NCBI GenBank assembly: GCA_009617715.1 | Contig: VTFK01000191.1 | Span: 1,240,001 to 1,304,000 of the forward strand | DNA from: Plectrocnemia conspersa | Taxonomy: Eukaryota; Arthropoda; Insecta; Trichoptera; Polycentropodidae | Direction of reading: 5' to 3' | Length of the DNA: 64,000 nt | Shown here: piece by piece, positions 1-11,793 of the stretch | How positions within the stretch are numbered: position 1 is the stretch's first letter | How the letters are laid out: every line of letters starts with the position of its first letter | Notes under the pieces: generated by a model | Databases searched by the model: none | The model's input: only the letters and a program-made list of their open reading frames with translations | Told to the model about the DNA's origin: nothing | Made by a program: the position numbers and the translations under genes

Positions 1-1360
1 AATTGTTATTAGATCTATCATTGCTTCGGAAAATTAACTCTAAACGATACTATATAGTGGATAAAATGTAAATTTTTGTTTACACTAATACGAGATTTTT
101 CATTATTACTAGCATTGGAATATATTTAATTTACTTTGGTATGTATACCTTTCATTTCTAAATTACCGCTGTTTGTCTTTTAATATTTGATCGTAGTTTA
201 TTTAATTGCGTTAAGAACAAACTATTTATGAACTTTTTCTAAAACATTATGGTAGAATAATACTCTATTTATAAAATTAAGTTAAAAAGTTAAATTACCA
301 AGTTACCTAATAAATATATTTTCCAAAAAGAAAAATACAACGTAATATATTTATAATGCATCGATTAGGTTTGATGCAACTGCCAAATTATCTAGATCTA
401 ATTTCAGTTAATAGCATTTTTAATTTACAAATTTTATGAAACCTTAATGAAAAATGAACGTACAATATTATCTTATGTACTTTAAAATTTATAGCAAAAT
501 ATTATTATTATAAAAATGTAATTCTGTCAATTTTTATTTCGAAAAACCGTTCTTAGATGCGCAGATAGATTTTTAATCTCTTCATAAATACTACATTTTA
601 CTTGTGTAAAACGTATAATAAAAATCACCTGTAGGTGATGGGGGATAATTTTCTATTATGAATAATGTGGTGGTAGGCTTACTGATTTAAAATCACTAAT
701 TCAACTAATTTTAATAAGCGAAAATTATTTATTGTTCAAAATACACTTTCAATAAAAACCAGCATCAGCTGCGTTGTGATTTAGTAATTGAAATTAAAAT
801 TAAATGTCATCAAATCCTGAATTTTTTTACAAATCTTAGTTTGATATTGTCATAAAAATGTGATTTTACTACAATATAAATATTTTTTATTATATATTAC
901 GTATTGATTGCACCTTTAATCTTACCACCAACAATGTTATTAAAAATTTATGTTTATATCACTGATTTGTAAACTTATGCAAATTTAAAGCACTATGAAT
1001 ACACTTAAGTTACATAAAAAAAAATAAAAATACATCAAGGTTAGAAAAATATTTTTCCTGCTATTAAATCATGGTAATTAAATTTATATATCCATCTAAG
1101 TATATAGTTATATTGTATTAAAGTATTAAAACCAGTTATTTTATAATTATGGACATTTGGGGATAGATATTTTTATATTAATCATCTAAGTGTATCTTAA
1201 AAAACTATTTCAAATTGAACTGTCAACGAGTAAGGAGTGTTTATTATTAATAGTGTGAATGTTATCTTAATTGCTGTAAAATAAGGTAATAAATAATTAT
1301 ATAATTTAAATCTATATATTTATTATATTTAGTATTTAGTCTTAATTTACGTGTTTAAGT
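1..1360. other. AT-rich intergenic sequence upstream of CRAL-TRIO gene A
   Basis: No coding exon, RNA gene or recognisable transposon is visible on either strand. The only ordered structure I saw is a short hairpin at 624-639 (7-bp arms around GT) that contains a CACCTG E-box. The promoter of gene A should lie in the last few hundred bases, but I see no clear core-promoter motif. Confidence 0.5.
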
Positions 1361-2553
1361 ATGTTAAATGATTATAAGCAACTAGTTTTCAACACTACTC
1401 CAGAATCAATTCATATAAACGTGATGAAAGAATTTGGATTGTCGAAAAAAGAAGTAAAATGTGGCGTTGAATATATTATGAATTGGTATGAAAGACAGCC
1501 ATTTTTGCCAAAATATCTTCTAGGTAATTATTTACAGTTTTGTATATAAATATAATAATTATATTCCTAAATATAACTTTTTTTATTTAAGATTTCAATT
1601 TTATTGAAACTGTCTATGCGCTGAATAAATACAGTGTAGAAAGATCTAAGCAGAAAATATGTACGTTGTTAGCTATAAGATCTCAGATGCCAGAATTTTT
1701 TGCGAATAGAGATACTACTCGAATAGATTATAAAGAAGATAGAGAATATGTAGAAAACTTTATTGTACCTGAATTGACATCTGATGGATTTAGAGTAATG
1801 TGTTATAGGTAATTAAAAATTATTTTAATATATTAATTTAATATTTTAATCATATAAACATACATAGATATAGAAAAAAGGATCCGAAAAATTACAACCC
1901 AGAAGCTGGTTATAGACATATGTTTATGATTGCTGATATGAGAATGTTTTGCGATACTTCAGCTGGCGATCATTACATTTGGGACTTTACTAATATCAAA
2001 TTGGGACATATTGTTAAATTGACACCATCGATGTTAAAGAAAACTGGATTTATAATACAGGTGTATATATTTATAAATATTATTTTAATGTAAATATTTA
2101 TTTATTAAAATATTTCAGGAAGCATATTCCGCGCGGATAAAAAGTATTAATTTTATAAATGCGCCAAAATATGCTCAGACCCTTTTCAACATATTAAAAA
2201 GCATAATGAAAAAGAAGATTGTTCAAAGGATGTATTTTCACGATTCTTTGGAAAGTTTGCATAAAGTTATATCGCCAGAATATTTGCCCAAAGAATATGG
2301 AGGGACGAAATGGACGCAGAAAGAATTGATAGGTAAATAAATATATATGCATATATACAAAAATGAGTTCAGTTAAATTAATAACATAATATTTTTTATT
2401 ATAGATAATTTAGAAGAAGCAGTTAAATCAGAATTTTGGTCTAAATGGTTTTTAGAATCTTGTTCTCAAATAGAGTCTAATGGGGTTAATAATAGTTCCA
2501 TAAACGAAGAATTGGGTATCTCTGGATATTTTAGAAAATTAGAGCTGGATTAA
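1361..2553 (+). CDS. CRAL-TRIO (alpha-tocopherol-transfer-like) protein, gene A, 311 aa, intact
   Basis: Likely a cytosolic carrier of small hydrophobic ligands of the SEC14/CRAL-TRIO family; the ligand cannot be told from sequence. Exons: 1361-1523, 1592-1808, 1868-2060, 2119-2332 and 2405-2553, all with GT-AG introns of 58-72 bp. Phases are 1, 2, 0, 1 and the 936 nt stay open to TAA. Exon 1 gives an N-terminal helical segment. Exon 2 has the CRAL-TRIO-N helices ending in a PEFFANRD stretch. Exons 3-4 form the lipid-binding fold, with a GDHYIWDF motif, a KLTPSMLKK stretch, and the late LPKEYGG turn. The protein ends in a YFRKLELD tail like its sisters. Its first exon is one codon longer than in B-D and its N-terminus is the most divergent of the array. 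A polyadenylation signal AATAAA lies at 2611. The family call is firm; the start rests on the first in-frame ATG. Confidence 0.9.
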
Positions 2554-3015
2554 ATTATTAAATATGAATTATAATAATAGTGTATTTTATTAAATAGTAT
2601 ATTTTATTTAAATAAATACTTGAGCTGTATAAAATTACATTGTAATAAATCTATACATCTCTACATACTATTTATTTTGTATTTTTATATGAGATTAATT
2701 AAAATTATGTTGTCTTATATACAACGGTATGTTAAAAAAAATATTCACTAGTCTTTCCTGTAACATGTAATTGTTTATATTTTCACGGCAAACAAACCGG
2801 TTTGTACAAATTTATTACTATTTATTCTCAGTTGAAATCTGTTTTTTATGGAGATCGCATGTCTTGATAGGATTTCAGTAAATATATATTTTCAGTTATA
2901 AAAAATTAAAATTTATATTATTTTATGTGAGTACCATATTATTTATATAATTCAATATTATATTTAAACAACAAATAAATTATTTTAAACGTTTAGTATA
3001 TGCATAAATAGCATA
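2554..3015. other. Intergenic spacer A-B
   Basis: This 462-bp spacer holds the 3' flank of gene A, with AATAAA at 2611-2616, and the presumed promoter of gene B. Apart from the palindrome at 2792-2805, listed separately, I see nothing in it. Confidence 0.5.
2792..2805. promoter_or_regulatory. Grainyhead-like palindrome upstream of gene B
   Basis: A perfect 14-bp palindrome, ACAAACCGGTTTGT, lies about 210 bp before the ATG of gene B. Its AACCGGTT core matches the known dimeric Grainyhead consensus. A site this short can occur by chance, so function is inference only. Confidence 0.3.
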
Positions 3016-5528
3016 ATGGAGGAATGCTGGCAAATTAAATTATACGGTGCAAACGATGATGGCATCAATTCACTCATAAAAAAATATAACATGACTGAAA
3101 AGTCGATTCAAGATGGAATCGACATAATTACAGATTGGTACAATAAACAGCCGCATCTTCCATCAAATGTTTTCGGTGAGTTTTATATAAAATATTTCGT
3201 GCGAATCGAATAAGCAAGCAATGATAATTTTGTTGACTAATTTCTTAGACACACAAACATTTTTAAGATACTATGCCACATGTAAATTTAGTATTGAGAT
3301 TGCTAAGCAAAAAATTGATAATAATTTGACTGCAAAAACTGTCATAAAAGAATTTTTCAAGAATCGTGATCCATGTGACCCTGCATTGTTAAAAGCATTG
3401 AAAACTACACGATCATGCCGAAAATAATGCCGGACCATCATAGAGTGTGCTATTTTGGGTAAACTTTCACATTGACAGTAAATTAAAAATACATATAATA
3501 ATATGAATTAATTTTAGATTTACTGATGCTGATATAGATTTTTTTGATCCGCATATATGTATGAAATATGTATTTATGGAAAGCGATTTAAGGACACGTT
3601 ATGAGTATTGCTACGGTGATCATTACGTTTGGGATTTGCAACATTTTAAACTTGCACATGCATTAAAAATAACACATTTACTCAGAAAAATTTTGTACAT
3701 TGCACAGGTAAGAGAATTTATTTATATACATATGTATGTACGTATTAGAATTATGTTTTAGTATATACATACATATATTAGATTTTTCTGACGTTTTGAC
3801 AAATAATTCGCAGCGGGGCTATACAATTTAACTCCCCTGACATGTTGAAGTTAGTTAATGTGTAGTACTGGTCTACCTCAATTAGACGTAATTGATCCTA
3901 TATAAATTGTTTTATTGCACAATTTCAATTGTGTTATTAATATATTCAGTCCACATAGTTCAGCTACTAGTTAAGTATATATTCGAACTATTTGTTTTGT
4001 GATCATTCTTCAGGTGAAGATTTGGTTCAGATGAAGATATCACTATTGAATGTCAACAGGTGGTGGATCTGTCAGTTCTGCGTCAAAAGTACTTCATTCT
4101 TGTTAGCTGGCTTAAGATTTAGATGCGGTTTTTAAGACTCTCAATCTCTGCAGCCTCTGGTTATGCCGTGGCAGTATTAGCTCGAGTGCGGTTGATTCTT
4201 AGATACCAAAGTTCAAATGTTTTCTCTGAGGCGAAGTATTGGCTTTCGTTTTAATATCTAAACGATTAAGATAATTAGAGATTCGTAATGGGTCGGTAAA
4301 AATGAATATTTTGCGTAGTTTCATTTTTTTTAATGTTAAAATCTATTGAATTACCGCGGCTGTTTCTTGTTATGCGAACAGATTTTTTTATAAACCGCAT
4401 AATTATTTATAGGTGGCAGTAAAAAATAAATATTTTTTTAACATTTTCTTGTGATACCGGTCCTTTCCTTGATTTTTTTTTTTGTTGAAAGATTTTTATT
4501 GAATGTGGAGCACAATGTATAATTTATGATTTATATATTTTTAACCAAGGATGTATTGAATTTGCGATTGTCTATTTTTTTGACTTTTCGACAGGTATAT
4601 TTCCGTCATCGTCATTTGCATTTTTAGTATTTATTGTGTTATTTATATTTTTAATTTAAACTGTGCTGTGTGGATATAGGGTTCAATTTTGGTTGTATTA
4701 AATTCATAACCAAAATGCTTTTACTTGTTACTTCATCTCGTTTATTCCTTATAATATTTTAGGTATTTTTCAATATCGATTGTTTTCGTTTATTTATTTT
4801 TTACAAACATATTGCTTATTTGTCTCGGTGCTGCTAAAGTCAGTGAAATAATATTTTATTCACAAACTTTTTCAGGAATTTTTGAGACTTGTTCCTCAAG
4901 CTAAACTTTGATTCTTTTGCTTTATTTTTTACTAGTTTAAAAATAAATAAAATGTGGCGCATGCCACAAAATAATAAATTATGGATTTGTTAAAGGTAAT
5001 GTTGGCCAGAGAACTGTAAAACGTTGGTTTGAAAAAAATCTTACTAGAGATATACATATGGGTACATATTTATACATATTTACATAAATATTTACATATG
5101 GGTACCGCACGAAATGACCATAAAAAAAAAAGAGAAATGTTTTAAAGTCTAATAATTAAGACAATTTTTAAATATAACTTTCCTTGCAATGAGTTCTCTA
5201 TGATAAACATAGTAAGACAGCAAAAAAGCACAAAAACCCAAAAAAAATTTGGTAACAGTTGAATTTCTGGGGGAATTATTTATTGAATATTTCTTGAATA
5301 GGGCGAGACTATTACAGCATAATTATATTGTAGAGAAAATAAAACCATGCATAGAAAATTAATTATAAAACATCTGATTCTGATAAACATACAAATCGAT
5401 GACATTAATGATATTGCGAGACCATACTTCACTAATTTCTATTACATATTTAAAAGAATTTGTAATATAATTTTAAGCCTCTCTTTTACAAATTATCACC
5501 TCTTTAACCCTTTATGTGCTAGGTGCGA

Positions 5529-5565
5529 ATAAATCCGAATCATTGTGTACGAAATTCGGATTTAT
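5529..5565. repeat. Hairpin, 12-bp perfect arms
   Basis: ATAAATCCGAAT at 5529-5540 is repeated as its exact reverse complement at 5554-5565, around a 13-nt loop. It may be the terminus of a decayed DNA transposon in the gene B intron. Confidence 0.5.
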
Positions 5566-6329
5566 CCCGCGCTCAATAAAAAAAAATGCTAAATTAATTT
5601 TAATAAAAAGTTACGTGATTAGTCAATTACACAGTAAGAAATAAAATTATAGATATAATCCTGAAAGTGAATATAGATGCACCATATAATGAATATACAC
5701 ATATAAAAAATATACTGTATAATATACTAATTACCTGACTTTTTATAAAAATTAATTCAACACTTGAAGGAATCATACTTCACTAATTTATGTTACAAAA
5801 GTAAAAGAATTTGTATTATAATTTCAGACCTTTCTTATACAGATTGTCATATTTTAAGCATACAACTATATTTCTTTAAATTACGAAATTCAATAATTAT
5901 AATGATATTATAAAAGTCCTTTGTAATTAAAATATGACGTTTTAAATCTCACTAAAAAAATTGGCCACTTCATATGAAACTACCTTATATTTAGTAGGTT
6001 TAATATTTGTTTCTTAGATAATCTTTTCCGCTGAAAATTTTTTGGTAAAAAAAATCGTATTTCCTGCTCTTAACGAAAAATACACACGAGTCGTATAATT
6101 TTGTGTATTTTGAGTGTTTTCAAAACTGTTTTTCGCCGGAAAGTTTTTAGCTCTGTACAGTAAAGAGCTAATGATCTGATTTTTTGACCAGTGGTGATAT
6201 GAGTCTGGGCGACGATTTCTATGCTTCCTAAAGTTCCGTCGGAATTTCAAATTAGCAATGTGTCGAGAAATATATATAATTTTTGTTTCCTAATCTCTAT
6301 TGACAATATAATCTTACGAAATACACATA

Positions 6330-6600
6330 GGTGTTTCCCGTGTGTGATTTTATGACATTGTTTATGTGTTTGACGAAATTAAACATAGTACTTGGCTTTA
6401 GAAGGTCTTATCTATTTTGTCAAAGTTTCGACCTCTTATGTTGGTCTCATCATCTTAGGCGTAGTCTGAATCTTCTAAATATAAATCTCGATCGACTCAA
6501 ATTTATTATCTGTGTCATCTTCGACTCGATTGTGTGACGAAGTAGATGGTGACCCCAACAAGAGAGAGGCGTGAAGCATAACCCAGTAACCCCTTCATAT
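6330..6600 (+). mobile_element. Possible LTR-retrotransposon remnant (LTR end and primer-binding-like site)
   Basis: At 6549-6564 the sequence TGGTGACCCCAACAAG follows a less AT-rich 200-bp stretch. Many insect LTR retrotransposons have a primer-binding site beginning TGGTGACCCC just after the LTR. No partner LTR, gag or pol is visible, so this would be a fragment. The call rests on one motif and is tentative. Confidence 0.3.
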
Positions 6601-7095
6601 TAAATTCCTATTCCTAATACGTTTACATATATTTTAAATGATATTTATTTTGCAGGATTGTTATGGTTCGAGAATAAGTTCTATAAATTTTGTTAATTTT
6701 AAACCTTACGCCCAAAACATTTTAAATGTGACGAAATCATTGCTAAAAAAGAAGCTAGCTGACAGGATTTTCGTTCATGAATCTTTGGAAGATTTGCATA
6801 AATTTATCCCGAAGGAATGTTTACCCGAAGAGGTTGGAGGAACGTGTGGGAGCGCTAAAGAATTAAATGGTAGCTTTTAATTTGTTTAAGACAATATTTA
6901 TTTATGTAATATTATTTTTTTTTAATTTTTGCAGCTACATTTTTAGAATTTATGCAAACTGAGAAATGGAGAAAATGGTTTATTGAGTGTGAAAGTAAAA
7001 TTGTAGACGAAAATAAAAGACCAAATACAAGCTGTAATAATAAAGAAAATGTGCTCGAAATTGTGGGAAGCTTTAGGAAGCTGGATGTCGATTAA

Positions 7096-7860
7096 ATTAA
7101 CTCAATATTGATTGTAACTAATAAAATAAATATATATTTTGTATGCGTCTATGGTTTTAGAATAATTATTTTTATTATTATTATTATATTCCAAAATGAT
7201 TTGACTTAAAATAAATTAAATTAAATCATCTGCATTGTAATTTAATTTAACTTTAAAAAACATGTGGATTTAATAAGAAAAGTCATAATTTTATAAGATA
7301 GTGTATAGCTTAATAATTATAACAATTCATTTTTATTGAAAATATTCCTGTTGGATCTTGTTATAAACTTGAATAAGATAAGAATAATAAAAGTGATTAT
7401 TTGTGAAATGTATTCTAAACCTCTTGATTTTAAACATTAACTCTTAATTTATTTTTTATAACACAAATTTCTTATTGAAGCTGGAAAGCCTATACATCCT
7501 AGGATTATGGCGATAAAAGTATAAATAAAATTTATCAATGGGCTCTTTTATGTATCCAAAAGCTATACATAAAAATTAAACAGCTACAAATAAATAAATT
7601 TATATTTTAATAAAAACATAATTCTTGTAATCAAATTTATTATAACTTAATTAAACAATAATTGAGTATGACATCTGTTGAAAATACTATGAATTAATTA
7701 TATTTTCACTTTGTAACTAAATAATGAATAAAATTTAAATAATTTTATTAGATAGATAAAAAAAAGTCTTGTCGAAAAACCAGTTTCTTGCATATGACTT
7801 GATGTTGCATTACTTGTCTAGGCAGACATACATAGACGTGGCACGTTGAAATACAACAAA
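7096..7860. other. Intergenic spacer B-C
   Basis: AT-rich spacer with the likely polyadenylation signals of gene B (overlapping AATAAA at 7120-7130) and the 5' flank of gene C. No exon, RNA gene or repeat is recognised. Confidence 0.5.
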
Positions 7861-9055
7861 ATGGACGAACAACTTCAAGTTAAAATCTATGGTGCAAACG
7901 ATGATGGAATCAAGTTAGTAATGAAGCATTACAACAAGTCAGAAAAAGATATAGAAGACGGTGTAAATATTATAATGGACTGGTATAAGCAACAACGACA
8001 TTTGCCTCAAGACGCTTTTGGTGAGTTATAAACCAAGTATTCTATTGATAGATAAATATGATTTCTATAATGTTAAACTTTAGATATACCAACTGTGGCA
8101 AGGTACTACGCAAACACTAAATATAGCATCGAGAACACGAAGCAAAAATTGGAAAATTATTGCACTTTAAAGGGAATGTGTCCAGAATACTTCACTAATC
8201 GCGATCCTTTAGATTCTAAATTTAATTTAGTTATTAAACATGGTGAATGGTGCTTGTTACCAGAGCTGACACCAGAGAACTACAGGGTGATTATATTGAG
8301 GTAAGCATTTTTTATATTTACAATATAATATTAAATACTAATTTGAAAAATGTTAAGATATACAGATAAAGATGTTTCAAAATTGGACCAAGACGCATTT
8401 CATCAGTTTATTATAATGCACACTGATATGAGAATGCGTTACGAATGTTGTGTAGGAGAAATTCACGTGTGGGATTTGAAACATGTTGGTCTAGGGCATG
8501 CTTTAAAAGTAACGCCAATTATGATTAAAAAAATGGTGTATTTAGCACAAGTGTGTATTGTTTGTGTTGTTAATGTATAATAATTGTATACCTCACCAAT
8601 AATGATTTTATAATTTTAGGAATGTTACAGTGCTAGACTGAAGGAAATTCATATAGTGAACTTTTCGCCACACGTTACAATGATTTTCAACATTTTCAAA
8701 AGGTTATTGAAGAAGAAAATGGCTAATAGAATACACATGCATAATAGTCTTGAAGAGTTACACAAACATGTATCGCCAAAATATTTACCTGTAGAATTAG
8801 GTGGATTAAAGTATAAATGCGAAGAACTGTGTGGTAATTATAATGCAATAAACTATGTATACTTAATTTAATTTAATAATAAATAATATTTTAGAGTTAG
8901 CTTTGTCTGCAATGCAAACTGAATATTGGAGGAAATATTTTATAGATTCTGAAAAAAAAGTAACAGACGAGTCAAAGAGGCCACCAAATAGTAAAAATAA
9001 AGTTGGAAACGACTTTGGAATAATGGGGAGTTTTAGAAATATCGAGATCGATTGA
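7861..9055 (+). CDS. CRAL-TRIO (alpha-tocopherol-transfer-like) protein, gene C, 314 aa, intact
   Basis: Predicted cytosolic lipid or vitamin carrier. Exons: 7861-8020, 8084-8300, 8358-8550, 8620-8833, 8895-9055 (945 nt). All introns are GT-AG and 57-69 bp, with the shared phases 1, 2, 0, 1. The ATG at 7861 sits in a good insect start context (AAAATGG) and gives the same exon-1 length as B and D. Residues 1-54 carry the YGANDDGIK start and the acidic EDGVNIIMDWY helix. Exon 2 has the CRAL-TRIO-N helices through PEYFTNRDP. Exons 3-4 hold the pocket-forming half, with HVWDLKH, KVTPIMIKK, a basic LLKKKMANRI helix, SLEELHKHVSPKYLPVELGG, then a short C-terminal extension with DESKRP and a final GSFRNIEID. 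It is the best reference copy for reading its damaged neighbours. AATAAA is at 9101. Confidence 0.92.
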
Positions 9056-9302
9056 TTTTAAATTAATGTTAATCGCTTTATTTAGAAAATATATTAATAC
9101 AATAAATGTAAACATAAAGCGTACATGTTTTGAATAAAATGCACGTGGTTGTGGGTCTTATGTAAACAATACTTGTTTTTTTATTGATATAATCATGCTA
9201 CGACGTAAACAACTGGAACGTCTCAGATGCCACGAGTAGTCAGTTATTCATAACAATCTGTGATATAAACACATGTATCGGAGACATAGATAAATCATTC
9301 AA

Positions 9303-11793
9303 ATGGAAGGCAATATTCAATCTAAATTATTTGGTGTCAGTGACAATGATTTATCAATTCTTAGAAAAGAGTGTAATAAAAGTGAACAGGATGTTGAAGA
9401 TGGTGTTAAATTATTACTTAAATGGTATAAATCGCAGCCACATTTTCCAGAAGATCCATACGGTATAAACATAACAACTTGTATATTGCTAAATAGCTAC
9501 AAAAAATAAATGAAAGGCCATGTAGTGGCGAAGGTTGCGTAATTTTCAAGGCTCTTTTTTTTTATTCTATAACTTCAAAAAAACAATCTTTTTACATGCG
9601 AGTCAAAGTTTAATTATTTTTCTGCATAATTTATGATATATTTTTTACTATACGATCTAAAAGTTTAATTATTTTTCTGCATAATTTATGATATATTTTT
9701 TACTATACTATCTAAAATTTTATTTAAATTATGGAGATTTAGAAAAATGGATTTTTCTTATTAACACTTTTTTTATATATATTTTAAATAAATTGCCTTA
9801 CATTACAAATTAATATCAAAATTCAGTAATATGAAAGATCATATATTATAAATTATAAAGATTATAATATCATATTTCCATTTAATCGTTTAAGCAAATA
9901 TATTTACAATTTATAATTTTATCTTTATTTGATAATATTCTTATCGTTGTATTCTATACTTTTGTGGCATTTTATTCATTGAATGTATGTCATATTTTCC
10001 ATAATAATTTTAATTAAGCATTGAAATATTATTATAATATATTTTGCTTTTTTGGCAAATATATTATTTGATTATATATTAACACTGATACTAAAAATAT
10101 AATTGAATAAATACTAATTTTTTTATACATTTCACAATATTATTAACTCTTTAAAGATTTAATTTACTAACATGTATTTCCTAATATTTAAACAGATTCA
10201 CAATATTAAAAGTATCCTTGAACCACTGTTTAATTGCAATTAAATGCTAATTTAAATTAGCAACAACATCTTGAGCACGATCACCGATACAATCAAAAAG
10301 TCTCGTTTGCAAACACATACATATATAATATAATATTTTAAACTAATCACGTTCTTTAATATATTGTTTAAGCATGTAATAAACAATAACAGTCTTAACC
10401 TAAATCTTTGCAGTGCACCATGAAATTTGTTTTATATTTATAATTGTCAAATCAACTTAACACTACATCACTTATAAATAAACTTTACAGTTTTTAAACA
10501 TTACACACCTGTGAAGTGAGTTTTGATATCCATAGTCCTTCTAAAAGCAGATTTTTTATTCATTTTGGTGCAATGACTACGCTTACTTTTTTATAATAAA
10601 CCAGCTATTAATTGGCCGTTAAATATATTAATAACACTTGCATTTATGATGGATGCTTTTAACTAAAGCCGTTTTTTTGTCAGGCTTCAAGTAAAATTTA
10701 CACACAGGTAAATTTGGCTTGAAGCTTTTTGCACGTTTGAGACAAACTGATTTAATCCTTACATTCTATGTTAGGTATGCCTGCTATGTAAAATATTTTA
10801 GATTAATACAAAATTTTTTTTATTGAATTTTAGATATAGAGACCATTAAAAGATATTATGGAAGTACTAAATTTAACATTGAATCTACCAAAAGTAAAAT
10901 AGATAAGCAGTTAACTGCCAGAAAAGATGCTCCAGAGTTTTTCAAAAATCGTGATCCTCTCGATCCTAATCTTATCATGGCAATGGATGTAATTCAATGG
11001 GTCATGAGTCCAAAATTGACTCCTGAAAATCACAGAATCTTTATTATGAGGTAAATTTGATATGATTAAAAATAAAGATTTTATTCAATTATTAATATCG
11101 TATCTTGTTAGATACACTGATGGCGATTACGGCGATTTTAATTACAATAACTGCTTTAAAGTTATTTTTATGGAAGCTGATTTAAGAATGCGGTACGACA
11201 GTTGCTTGGGCGATATATTCATATGGGATTTTACATATTTTAAACTGACACAGGCTCTCAAAGTTACACCGATGGCGCTTAAGAAGATATTTTATATTAC
11301 ACAAGTACTGTATTATTGTATTTATAGCAACGTGTGAGCATATTTATAAAAAAATATTATTTTCCAGGACTGTTACGGCGCAAGGATTAAGTCAATTCAT
11401 CTTATAAATTGTCCAATATATGCTCAAGCTTTAATAAACCTAATAAAACCTTTGTTAAAGAAGAAAATAGCCAATAGAATTTTCAACCATGGGTCTTTAG
11501 AAGAATTGCATAAATGTGTTTCACCTGAATATTTACCTACAGAACTAGGTGGAATAAATTATACTTGCAAGGAAATCATCGGTAATATTGCTTTTTTGTG
11601 TTATTATTTACTTGTTATTAATATTAATATTTATATTATTTTAGAGATGTATAAAGAGGCTATGCAATCAGAAAAATGGAGAAAGTGGTATATTGAATCT
11701 GAGAGTAAAGTTGTGGATGAAGCTAAAAGACCAGTCAAAAATCATCACCGTATTGGTGGTAATTTAGGAGTAATGGGAGTTTTAGGAAATTAA
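9303..11793 (+). CDS. CRAL-TRIO protein, gene D, 310 aa, altered C-terminus
   Basis: Exons: 9303-9462, 10834-11050, 11112-11304, 11368-11581, 11645-11793 (933 nt, open). Intron 1 is 1,371 bp, the other three 61-63 bp. The domain plan is that of genes A-C: N-terminal helices, PEFFKNRDPLDP, GDIFIWDF, KVTPMALKK, LLKKKIANRI, SLEELHKCVSPEYLPTELGG. Exons 1-4 are clean. The end is odd: sisters finish GSFRxxxxD, but D reads GVLGN and stops at 11791. Gene C has GGGG where D has GGG at 11775-11777. With one more G the frame would read SFRKLNID and end at TGA 11802-11804, so a single-base deletion is the simplest explanation. The protein may still fold, since the loss lies beyond the lipid-binding domain; a homopolymer sequencing error is the alternative. 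Confidence 0.88.
9605..9714. repeat. Tandem duplication, two 55-bp units, in gene D intron 1
   Basis: The unit at 9605-9659 repeats at 9660-9714 with essentially one change (ACGATCT to ACTATCT). The near-identity indicates a recent local duplication. No function is apparent. Confidence 0.85.
10684..10725. repeat. Hairpin in gene D intron 1
   Basis: Arms at 10684-10700 and 10709-10725 are reverse complements over 17 bp with two mismatches, around an 8-nt loop. The outer GCTTCAAG/CTTGAAGC is perfect. It lies about 110 bp before exon 2 of gene D and may be a relic of a small fold-back element. Confidence 0.6.

Larger units (their letters stand above)
3708..6655. other. Expanded intron 3 of gene B, with repeat-like filling
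   Basis: The equivalent intron is 58-69 bp in genes A, C and D but 2,948 bp here, so inserted DNA is likely. Parts near 3790-4230 and 6340-6600 are less AT-rich than the flanks. Two diverged direct copies of a roughly 80-bp unit sit at about 5420-5500 and 5770-5850. At about 4985-5060 one frame reads GQRTVKRWFEKN, reminiscent of the N-terminal helix-turn-helix of mariner transposases but too short to be sure. No complete transposase or reverse transcriptase is visible. Confidence 0.5.
3016..7095 (+). pseudogene. CRAL-TRIO protein, gene B; exon 2 frameshifted, probably a pseudogene
   Basis: Same family and exon plan as gene A: 3016-3175, 3249-3458, 3518-3707, 6656-6869 and 6935-7095. Exon 1 (MEECWQIKLYGANDDG...) resembles that of gene C closely. 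Exon 2 is 210 nt, against 217 nt in A, C and D. Aligned with D, the loss falls near 3408-3415, after the ALKTTR stretch and before MPKIMPDHHR. Reading straight through reaches TAA at 3425-3427, while the following bases continue in another frame with good homology. Exon 3 is one codon shorter (190 nt) but in frame. Exons 4-5 are clean and end in GSFRKLDVD. The deletion, together with a 2.9-kb third intron, suggests a recently disabled copy. A sequencing or assembly error is the main alternative. If translated, the product would stop inside the N-terminal helical domain. AATAAA is at 7120. Confidence 0.8.

Noticed and set aside
3561..3761. Apparent 66-codon protein starting inside exon 3 of gene B
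   Set aside because: The start is an internal methionine of exon 3 and the last codons run into the intron; not a separate gene. The same applies to internal starts in the other CRAL-TRIO exons.
7846..7860. Upstream TTG start for gene C adding five residues
   Set aside because: The ATG at 7861 has a good start context and gives the same 160-nt exon 1 as sister genes; TTG starts are not expected in insects.
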